Source of the DNA: Owenia fusiformis
Lineage: Eukaryota > Annelida > Polychaeta > Sabellida > Oweniidae
Length of the DNA stretch: 64,000 nucleotides
Direction of reading: 5' to 3'
Assembly: GCA_903813345.2 (NCBI GenBank)
Contig: CAIIXF020000008.1
Location: 15,484,822 to 15,548,821 of the forward strand
Part shown: positions 41,601 through 53,600 of the stretch, piece after piece
Position numbering within the stretch: the first letter of the stretch is position 1
How the letters are laid out: each line of letters opens with the position of its first letter
Position numbers and translations under genes: made by a program
Notes under the pieces: generated by a model
What the model saw: only the letters and a program-made list of their open reading frames with translations
Databases searched by the model: none
What the model was told of the DNA's origin: nothing

Positions 41601-44600
41601 ACTTCAGGTCAAAAGAATTAACCATGTCTGCAAACATGTTCTAACAAAATAGATTAGAACCATCCACAAATAAGTTGATATACAAATTGTCTGTTCCTCA
41701 GTTGCGTGTAACATGACAGTGATATGTGCCAGCTCAGCAATCAAAGAGCATCTTCTCTAATACATTAAGTAGCCTCTTACATGACAGAAACTAATGCTAC
41801 TCAACCCTACCCTGATTTATGGATATCTCATTAGACACAGAGTTACATATGTCAGAACATTCTGTCTTCTGTCCAGAAACAGAAGTGATCATAAGGTCCC
41901 TTGTATCTCATAGTTTTTGATGCTTCAAAAGTTACCCATAGATCAAACCAGCAACATTCAGTGCATTCAGGGTTGGTTGACTGGTTGGTTGGACGGTTGG
42001 TCCTTCGGCTGGTTGATTGGACGGTTGGTCCTTCAGCTGGTTGATTGGTTGGTTAGGTAATTGGTTGATTGTTTGGTTGGTTGATTGATTGTTTAGTTGA
42101 TTAGTTGGTTGGTTTGTTGTTTGGTTAGGTCAAGCAATGTGATGCAAAAGTATTTTATTTCTCAAAATACATCTAAAAGATCCCACAAAACAAACAAACC
42201 CCACCATCCATAACAATGATTGCATTCAATTCATATGAGTGTCATATTAGACAGAGAATGTATATATTACAGATCATGAGCAGTCTCAATATCTGCCCAA
42301 CATATTAAATGCAAAGAATTAAAAGGATCAAAGACTATATATCACAGATTATACATGTATCATGTATTCAAAATCATATATCTTGCTCAATGGCTCCATT
42401 CCACCCAATAAACAGTATACATGTAAGTACATGTAATATGGATAAAATGACACATTTATTTCAGATTTAACATGCATTTTGTAGAGGTGTCACAGATTCC
42501 CGATTTTGTTCTGACCCGCTGAATAACGCTCTCAGAACTGAACACAGAACAAAAATTAAGAATTTCGGTTCAGTTCCGGAACAAGAAAATCTAACCCTTT
42601 CACAACTTGTGGCCCTTAAATTGCCATAAAACAGCATTTTTCTTTCAATATTTTGCACCAAAAGAAGTTCATTCTTTTCACTCCTTCTCATTGAAGAGTT
42701 TTGAAGAACTTTTCGCTACCAAAAAGACCTAGACAATCAACTTATTTTAATCTAATACACGCAGTAGCTCTGTTCGAACCAAATTGTTCTGTTTTTTTGT
42801 TCCTTGACAGCTCTAGTATTGTAGCTTGACTTGCAGTTTGTCCTTATGAGGAAACACATCGAAGACTTTAGCCCAGATAAAGTAAAGCAGACATTTATCT
42901 AGTTTGTCCCAAAGTCTGTCCAACACCCATATTTAAGCTGTATTTAAGCAGAATAAGGGAAGATATCTGAAATTATGGCAGATATTAGCCTGGATCAAAT
43001 CTGCTATCATCAAGATAGATGTTGAACCTTTGACTCTTATGGACTTGGGGACTAGATTTTGTCTGCTCTAAAATTCATGGAAGATGGTATGCTCCATATT
43101 GTATGAGTTCTTGTATCTACAGCTGTTTTTTGTCAAAAACCCCATTCTTTTCTGACAATGAGAAGGAAGGCAAAGGGAAGGTGGCTGGTATATACTGTAT
43201 TGCATTGTTTTTGGATTTGCAATTACTTGCGATATAAACAATATTGCTTGGCTCTCAGTTTTTCAAACTACTGTATATGATGATATAAGAACTAAAGGGT
43301 CTGAAACTACTTTTAAATAAGACATTTGTTACAGAAGCCGAGTGCCAGACACCAACCCCTGAACACCAACTGCCAAATACCGAACACTGTCCATAAGAAA
43401 GTTGGAGACCAAAGCAATATGTCACCACACATAAAAAAGATATGAAAACCTCATCAATCTTTCTCTCATCTCTGATCTGATTACTGTCCAGTGATCTGAC
43501 AGTTATAAACTCTATCAATCTTACTGGGGACATCACATCCTCCATCTTTGCTGTCCACAAAGTCAAGGTGGTCGATGGCTAATGAGAGAAACCTCATATT
43601 AATAGCATTTAATCCCAACTGAGAAGTACAAACGAGATATACTTGCCATTTGATTAAATTAAAGCTTCAGATGGAGGCTCATGATGAGTTATTTTGCGAC
43701 ATTTGACGATTTTTTAATTCCCACAATCCCTTGCTGTATTTTTAATGCATAATGTTGTCGTTAATGCGTGTGTGACTATAATATACAAATAAGTCATTAG
43801 CTTGATCACTTCTTGGAGGCTAAAGCCAAGATGTTCTTTAGGTGGGTATCGTTTTTCATTTTTGACACGCAAGTGCTTATGGGGCTTAACATGAGATATT
43901 GTTTTGTATGTAAAAGGTTAATAATAATGTGACCTGAGGGAGATACTTGATCTTATCCTTGTTATCATTTTTCACATTATGAATATTATTACACAATATT
44001 CTAGACTCATTCAAACAAATTGAGTTTTAAATCAACTTATCTTCATAATTGAATCAAGATAATGATATTCTACGCTATAGCATTCTCCAGATTTTCAGAT
44101 ATAATTAATGATAACTCAGAATTAATTCTTATAAGTATTTCTCATCATTTTTAATAAAGCATCTTAAGAAGTTAAATATTAAAAAATAGTTTTGACCATG
44201 AGTTTGACTCAAATATGTCTTTTGATTCAATTTTATTTTAATCTCTTTTCTATGCTTTAAGCACCACCTCTAGCAGAATAAAAAACAATTCGATATCTAT
44301 ACATTAGCAGTAGAGCTTATGAAACGTATTGATGAAACTTATTGAAATTCTAAAAAATTGTTATTAAGATACATCAATATTCTGTTTAAAATTGCAAATC
44401 AGAGAGCTGGTAGCACCGGGGGCCCAAAGCAGGGTGTGTATATCACCAGAGAGCCAAACATACTGGAAATTACTGCAGCTTCGAGGACTACCTTGCTTCC
44501 GCACAATAAAGCCTCAACTCAGCGCTAAATGAATCGCTAACCTAATTTCTAAAGTTCGTTTATTATTCTATCACTTGTAAATCCTATCAGTGGTATCAAT

Positions 44601-47600
44601 TGGACGGGATTAATTTATACACTTTTGGAGTCTACGCTTTAAATTAGGGTTAATTCTGTGGGTCAATGATGACAAGTTTTAACAAACATTCACTTATGTT
44701 CTTTTTAAATCCATATAATTTCTGAAATATTGTTGTTCTTATTTTCAGGTTTAGCAGTCTTTTTTTGGTTATTTCATAGTGATCCATCGTAGTATCCATG
44801 ACTGAAATGATTTAAAAACTGAAATTAAAGTTTGTGTTTTATATAGGTGATTAGGTAATTAATGATGAACTAATGACATCTTATCATAAAAATATTATAA
44901 AGATGAGTAATAAATACATTTATTAAGTTTATTTAGCACATATATAAACAAAATGAAAGTGAAGACAAAAGTCATTATACCAGCCTAATAAAAATGTTAA
45001 CAAAAGCAGAAACAATTACAGAAAATTCACAAAACTGTAGAAAATGTAAAATAATTCGTTATTTGTTGTTAATTCATGACAGCTTGGTCTTGCGCTGTCT
45101 CATTCCTCATCCTTGCGCCTGATAGGCCGGTCAACACAAAGTAATTTATTGACTCCATTAGGTACAAGAAGGCTTAACCTTCCCAATGATTCCAAGTACT
45201 GCACTAATTACATCAAGATGGCACAAGGGGCAACATTTCAAGAACTCAATATTTTTAAGAGATAGGCAATTCTTACAATGAATAAAAGGTTAAACCAGTA
45301 ATATGCTCTTCTAAGAGTCGAGATTTTTTTCTGAAGTATGAGAATTATTTAACTTCTGAAGAATGAAAATCTTTATGAAGAAATTTTTTCTAAGGATCGA
45401 TAATTTAACCGAGGAATGAGAATTCTTCTGGGGAACTAAATTTTTTCTGAGGAAAAACGACATATTTCTTTGAAAATGAGTCATTTATCTTAAGAATAAG
45501 TCATTCTTTAAAGTAATAAGAAATTGTTCCTAGAAATAACACATTTTTCAAAAGAATAATAGGTACATTCCCATGGAGCAATATTTGAAACTTACATTCT
45601 CCATGAAATACAGATTCATCAGATTCTAACATATGTCTATGCTAAAATAAAAAGCTGCCCAGGGATACACATACAATCTTCCCTAATCAAGACTTCATCT
45701 TTGTTCAATGTTAGTTACCATACAAAACTCTTTAGAGGTCCTCTCTGCAGCAACGCTGTCATATTTATGAGCCGGAGCGTGTAAAATTCTCATAAATACC
45801 CGCTCAAAATGGCCAAGCTAGTGAAGTAATTATAACGTCATTATAAAATGACATGAAACACTTTCCTGCGCTGGGATGATATGTGTAAAGAACAAGCAGC
45901 AATGGTGTCTAAGGACCAATAAAATAACACATTCTGTTCAACTAACATTACATTGTGAGCAATTGAGCCACGGTGGATCACATAACTATGAATTTATGCT
46001 ACTCGTTTGACATTTATGTGCCGAACCGTAAGTTATTATAACACGACTTTGTTCAATACAAGCTTGATCTTAAAACAACCAATTTGGGGGCACATGCAAA
46101 TTACCCATAAGTCAATGTATCAATATGGTGGCTAATAGAGTAGAACAGCTACAATATGTTGAGAGATTATCACATAGAGAGATAGCCATAAGTGTTCACC
46201 AATGATAAGAAAGATTTGAAAATCATAATTCTTCGATTAGTATTTGATGGATTATGAATTGTTCATATCCTCTACAGCCTAACATATCACCCCTATAGAG
46301 GTACATCAATGGAAAATCTGAACTATTCTAAGTTTCTAAATGACAGTTTATTCCGCAAATACAAATCACTAATTATAAAATTCGATTAGCCTCACTAATT
46401 TACTATTTAAATCTCTCGTTGCATTTATATAGAATCGGCAAACTTTACACCAGTCTAGGGTGTATTAAGCCATAAAATAGATGGATTAAACAAAAATCTA
46501 TGCGTTCAGAAAGGAGTTTTAGTGCAATTTTACAACCCTCATTGGTTATCTGCCGCACTATTTGAAATTCAAATACAGTTTAAGGAGCTCCTAGAACAGT
46601 AATTAAGCAATGCACATTCATTACATCTCTAGTAATGCATGCTGTTCAAATAGACTCATTTATTAAGACGTTCCACCACAACTTGGAGTTTCTTCATCAA
46701 TGATGCTAAGACAAGAGCAAGCTATACAGATGTGTTTTTTATCCAGGAAATTTTACCATGTGTCAATTTTTTCAATTTCATCGATAAATTTGATCTAAAA
46801 TTATGTTATTGCGTTATAAATATATGTATTGAAGATAAACATCAGGTTAATTTAAGCTCTTTATACAGGTTGATGATAGATTATTTCTGAAACATTTATG
46901 TTATAAAGGATAAGATAATATTTGATATTTTATCGTGTCAGTTTAGTAACGAAACAGAACATTCAGTTGGTCTACAAGGATAGTCTTGAATGAGGCATTC
47001 AATTTCTGCATAGTATTGGTAGATGCATACCCGTTGATACTCAAAGACAAAGTGCAAAGATTAGCAAGTCACCCAAATTGATTGGTCCTTTTATTAGTTT
47101 TTTACGACGTATGGAATTTGTTGTATGAACATAAAACATGAAATAAATCCTTTATGTAGGTTTTATATTGCTGATCGCCCGGTCACCTGAAATTGGTTTT
47201 TGATTAGAAGCTAGAAGGATGACTATAAAATATATATGAGCACGTCTTAGCTTCTCTGGACATCAAGATAGCCAGTAACCAGCTCTCATTAGGTCCCTCT
47301 CAAATAAATTCAGAAATTTTATATTTTCTAGATTAAAAATCAAACTGTAGGAAATTTCTTTTATAAATGATCTTTTTATTGTTTTTCATGTGTCACCATG
47401 GTTACCTTGAAAGAATTGAACTTCAGAAAAACATAATTTACTATGTTTGATGGGAAATATGAAAGTATGATATTCTGGGAAAATGACGGTATATAAAGGA
47501 TAAAAGAGTTGCCATCTTTGATTAATATGTGAGAATTAAAAACAAAATCTCGGAAATTATATCTATATTCCTGTTTACTTAACAAATGATGAGAGTCCGA

Positions 47601-50600
47601 CACAGGAATGATCTTTAGTTTATACAAATGCTTATAATACTTAATTACCTCTGGGAATGACATCTCAATGATATATAATATACCTGCAAAGAAAATATAT
47701 TCGTCAAATATATCCTGTGAACTTACCTGCAAGATATGAGCTGCCTGGTGGGCCTCAAACACCTCCTGTGCAACAGCTGACTGAGTGCGCCTCCTAGGGG
47801 GACCCCCTGAAACAAAATTAAACAAATCATATTGTAATGGATTTAGTTCAAGATTTCAAAAAACTCATGAAATATGGGGGGAGCTTTATTATAAGGATTT
47901 TAAAACTCATGAAACATGAAATTTGTATCTTCTTGATAACTCCTCACACAAAGCAACATTTTTTGAAAGCATATCTTGTGTATTTTGTATTTAATGCTCA
48001 AAAGTACAGAACATTACAGGATTTATTTAACAAAATCCCATTTTTATATTTTTGATTCCACTTGATTGTTTTTTTATTGAGGCATTTTTGTGAAGATATG
48101 TCTTGTCATGATTTGAACGCGATGACATCCTCTTATCAGACATACTGGTAATTTGTCAGAAATAACTTTCATCCCTTTTAATAATGAATAATCTTCAAGA
48201 TATGATGTCCGAATCCCTTGCAAAAATTAAAGTCTTGCTGTATGCCCTTTATACATCCGTAACACCCCACTCATGAAGGCAATAGGGCCATATAAGGATG
48301 TTACCTATGATGTTACCTATGAGTCAATAACGCAGATGCGAGTAGGTAGTTACCAGATTCACCACCAGGTGGCTTGTTCGGTTCAGATAACATGGTGGGT
48401 ATAGAAGAAAGTTCCCTTTAACTTAAATTATATCTATTTGCGTGGTTCAATTTTCATATAACCCTTATGTATCTAATAGTTATGCAAATTAAAATATGTC
48501 CAGTAAAAGAAAATGTTATCTGTCCAATAAAAGAAAATATAATTCACTTTTTGTGATTTTATAACGTGGGGTCTATGGGGAGTCAACCCGAAGGAGAAGT
48601 CACATTTTCAAAAAATTTAAATTTTCAAAGTTGTTCTATAGACAATTTTCGAAACCATATTTCTAGATGTAATTTTACATGCAGATTTCAAATATGACAT
48701 CGCTTTGAATTTTGAATATTTAATGATTAAATCAAGATTATTTCTACTCGCATCAAGTCTATTGAATAACATAATTTAAAATAAACAATGATGAAAATTT
48801 TTTTACTATTTTTATATTAAATCAAAACACACACCTGCTATAATGCTAATATTTTGACAAGGAATAATTGCTAAAAACAATAAATATCACTGTAACTTAT
48901 TGAAAGTAATGATTTCCATCCCAGAGGCAGGGAAATGTTGTTTATCGATGTGATAAAACTTTCATTATGTCTGGTTTGTTAAGCTTTATAGACTAAGAAT
49001 CATATTTAGGATGGTCAATGGATTTGCCATTTTACACCTAAATATTATTTATTATTAAATAATGATGATTTATAATACAAGAGTGGCTACAGTAATGCCA
49101 GATGACCATGGCATAGAATAAAATAGCTAGGTATATGCAACAGTGTATGCAACATGCAAAAATAATTCATTTAATGTTTTATATAATACAATGATTTTTT
49201 ATAACACAATAATAACATAAAACAAATATTTAAGGTCTCTGTATCAATTAAACACATAAATATATGGAGGATGAAGAAATCATCCTATATACTGTATTTG
49301 GTTAACGGATAAAAGAAAAATGCAATGACGTCGGTACATTTTTATTGTTTTCTTATATATATTATTTTTGGTGAGGCAAAGGTGTCATTCCTGACCCATA
49401 TGACAATGATGAGTTAGTTTAACAATCAACAACTGACAATTTTTCAGGTCAATATTTCAGTTTTAATCAACAAGCCTGAAATTTTTTCACAGACCCAGGG
49501 AGCGACATCCCCTATACTACCGGCCCTATCTATATACACCCCCAAAATGCAATCTGATTTTAGACATCGTTTTTGTGCCAAAATTCGGTGCCGGAACAGC
49601 GCCAAATTTTTTCAATGCCGAAATGGTGCCGAATTATATTGGCTGTGTATCTGCCTATTCTAAGCTAAGAATGAGAACATGGATTCACCCATGGACAATC
49701 AGAAATGTGGTTTATAAGATGAAACCGCTGAGTTAGAATAATGAAATCTACATAATTTACTATATCAGGGACTGGTTTAACTCTGTCTAAGAATCAATTT
49801 AATCAGGCCTTTTAAATAACCTACATCTTCATCTACATTTAGCTAGAAAGCTGATAAAGCAACCTGAAAGCATAAAGAGCAACATTTGAAAAAACATAAA
49901 CTTAGACAAGCTATACAAACATACTAGTAACCAATACAACAAAGATTTAATAGTATTTGTGAATCAACAATAAACAATTATCAAAACACTTAAATATCTG
50001 AGACATAGTGAGCAGAAATATTGACTTTTGAATGGCTTGTAAGTTTCATAAAGCTTTAACCTCTATCTTTTATATAATTGTAATGTTTAAATAAGAAAGG
50101 GAAACAAGAAAATCTCAAAATGAGAGAGTTCCGTATATTATGTAATCTCCTCAATTAAGTCTCAAAACAATCAAATGATTGCTGCCAAACAACTCATTAG
50201 TTTTTGCATTATTTGCAAAATAATTAATTTATGTATATTCCAAGACAATCCCTTCATGTACATTTCAAGAAAATTACTTTATTTACATTTTAAGACAATT
50301 CATTCATGTGTTAAGATAATCCCTTTATGTAATTTCCAAAACAATCCCTCCATGTAGATTTCAAGACAATCACTTTATCCACATTCCAAGACAATCCCTT
50401 CATGTACATTTCAAGAAAATCACTTTATCCACATTCCAAGACAATCCCTTCAAGTTCATTTCAAGAACATTACTTTATTTGCATTTTTAAGACAATCCCT
50501 TTCTGAACATTTCAAGATAAGTCATTCATCATGTTTGAAGATAATCCCTTTATGTAAATTCCAAAACAATCCCTCCATTTAGATTTCAAGACAATCACTT

Positions 50601-53600
50601 TATCCACATTCCAAGACAATCCCTTCATGTACATTTCAAGAAAATTACTTTATTTACATTTTAAGACAATTCATTTATCATATTTTAAGATAATCCCTTC
50701 ATGTAATTTCCAGAACAATCCCTCCATTTAGATTTCAAGACAATCACTTTATCCACATTCCAAGACAATCCCTTCATGTACATTTCAAGAAAATCACTTT
50801 ATCCACATTCAAAGACAATCCTTTATGCACATTCCAAGACAATCCCTTCATGTACATTTCAAGAAAATTACTTTATTTACATTTTAAAACAATTCATTCA
50901 TTATGTTTTAAGAAAATCCCTTTATGTAAATAAAAAAACAATCCCTCCATGTAGATTTCAAGACAATCACTTTATCCACATTCCAAGACAATCCCTTCAT
51001 GTACATTTCAAGAAAATCACTTTATGCACATCCCAAGACAATCTCTTCATGTAGATATCAGGACAATCCTTCTATTTAATCTGTTCACATTCCAAGACAA
51101 TCCCTTCATGTAAATATCAAGATAATCCCTTCATGCACATTCGAAGACAATTCTTTTTTGTGCATCTCAGTACAATCCATTTCTGTAAATTTTAAGATAA
51201 TCCATTATCTATATTTTAAGATAACCCCTTTATGTACATTCTAAGAGAATTAATTTGATATTGCAAGACAATCCTTTTATAATGGTGTTTGTGTGCATTT
51301 CCTTCATGTACATTGTAAGATAATCCCCTTTGCTATTCTCAGAGACAATTCTAATGAAGTAAACTGAGCATGAGGTGGAAGATGCTCCAATTTCCTGAAC
51401 TTTCCACGTGACGGCTCCTAACATATTAGCCCCACTGATGACTTTCTTGTCGACTCGAATTAAGCCATTATGATCAAGATAGGATATGTACAAAACACAG
51501 GACTTCAAGACAGATAAGTGATCATGTAAGAACAGGTTTAGGGATTAGTTTGTTTTCTTTCATAGACATCATAATGCAGTGATCTCCCCAGCATTGAACC
51601 AAGTGGGCATAGCACCCACCTGAGATTTTGAAATTAGGCTTGCACCCACCTGAAAATCCATTTGCACCCACTTGAAAATGAGAAAAAAATCATGAAAAAT
51701 TGACATATTTTGACCAATTCTGGTCTGAATTGTGAAAATGAGAATTTTGCTACCCCCTGAGAAAATATCCTGGGGAGATCACTGCAAGGCTTAATTTAGG
51801 ATTTACGCCCTGGACAAAATAAATTGTAGACGGTTTTAATGAACGTGTTTCTAGCGAGTGAGCCCTTTGCCAAAACCACCTTACTGAGGTATAAGGTTAA
51901 CTTACAAGAAACAAGTAAACCTGTTAACTGTTATCAAGGGCATTTTCTGTTGATCAAACTGACTCACCAAATGTATGAATCAAAATGTGCTAATATTTCT
52001 TTTATTGCTGTTCGGTGAGGTCATAAAGTTACCATATGTCAACAGAAGAAATCTCCAAGGGTTACGCATCATTAAACATACCAGTGACAAAATGATGACG
52101 TCACCATGGTTGAAATGTTACCAAAGATCCAATCAGTTTTTGGCCATTTTGACTTTTCAGAATTACAATAACTACAGTTGCCGTAATAGTTTCTATGTTC
52201 TTGGTGTTTTTTAATGAAAATATTCCTACCTTTGACAGATTTATTAGGGGGAGGTCCATCACGGTTCCACGGTGGGTCCCCATGACTGGAGAAGTCTCGG
52301 AGTTTTAGACAACTCACTGTGAGACGTATTATAGAGGCTTTATCCAACTGTGAGGTAATAGCATTAGGAAGAGGCAACATCTTTGCAAGCTCGTAGAATT
52401 CATAGTTTTCTTTTCCACGTCGCGATCTGGCCGCATCTCGAGATTTTTCTTTCCTCAGCTCCAGAATGCTTAAAAATAAATATCAAAATATTTAACTTTT
52501 TTCTTGTCAAGTATTTATGTCATCCAGCATAAATGTTTTCAATTTATTCATTCAAAATGAAATAAATCATCTTGAATCATAATGAATATTATTGAATTGA
52601 ATTGTTATTTTGATTTTTAAAGAAATTCAAGTGATGATGGTTTTCAATTCATATGTTCATTACATTTGGCTTGTTTCCTAAAATCAAATGATTGTCTTAA
52701 ACAGTGTTAAACTTTATGAATTCCACTTAAAAATTAGGTTATATTCGAAAAAGGAATTTGCTCCAGTTAAATTCTATCAAAAACATCCCCTTTATTTTGA
52801 ATAACTATATTGTAATATTATATGTACAATGTGAGCCTGGAGCCGATGATTCTATGCTATTTGTATTTAAAGATAAAATGAATCTAAATTTCATATTTGG
52901 CATATGACATAGTGGAATTCTCCTTCCAGCGAAATAGTATACTATCAAAAAATATCACCATGACAAACTGACATTAGCAATGAAAGTAAAACATTTATTT
53001 AGAAAAAATTCTCCGGCTGATCAAATTTGACCTGGAACTTTTGAAATGTCAGCTATAACTATGTGTGACATTCAACTCAACATTATAATATAATTCATAT
53101 ATGTATTCATGTACTACTTGTAATAACACTTTTTACCACTTGTTATGAAAAACTATTTTATGTGATAACCTGGTTTGCCACATTGCGGTTTTGAATATTG
53201 AATAAGATTTCAGCCTTCTTATTTTTTAGAAATGAGGAAAAACTTTCAAACTGAAGATTTCATTTAATATTTTACTTATTTCCCAATCTACTTAAATTAG
53301 CTATTACTAAAATATACATGTTAGTTTTGAATATGTATCTGTTAAAAGCTAAATATACCATTCGTTAAAATTGTATTCACTAAATATCAAAAAATCACGA
53401 AATATCATTCAGGTTCAGATTAATTTTCTAATAATTGTTTTAAAATGTTTACTTGTATTAAAGTGATCATTTACTCAAATTAAAACCACCACTTACTTGT
53501 ATTAAAGTCATATCTTACTTGTGTTGAAGTCATATGTTACTTGTGTTGAAGTAATCATTTACTTGTATAAGAGTGGTCATTTACTCAAATAAAAGCCACC

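Larger units (their letters stand above)
34465..47726. other. bHLH-PAS intron 3 (13.3 kb)
   Basis: No coding exon recognised. Holds two adjacent fold-back elements, family A copies, three other MITEs or fragments and a TTGG-rich simple repeat, listed separately. The stretches 43450-47700 and 37950-39000 show no recognised repeats or genes. Confidence 0.6.
47807..52229. other. bHLH-PAS intron 2 (4.4 kb)
   Basis: Holds a family E MITE, a 1.1 kb minisatellite and a further MITE, listed separately. The stretch 48780-50190 is AT-rich with no recognised gene; GGTGCCGGAACAGCGCC and GAAATGGTGCCGAATT near 49590-49640 look like part of an unclassified repeat. Confidence 0.5.

Noticed and set aside
50776-51054. 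Open frame of 92 codons in the minisatellite
   Set aside because: Created by the repeat period; its residues repeat with the DNA units and several frames are open in the same way.
50220-51330. CRISPR array
   Set aside because: Regular units but no unique spacers, in an animal intron. It is a minisatellite.
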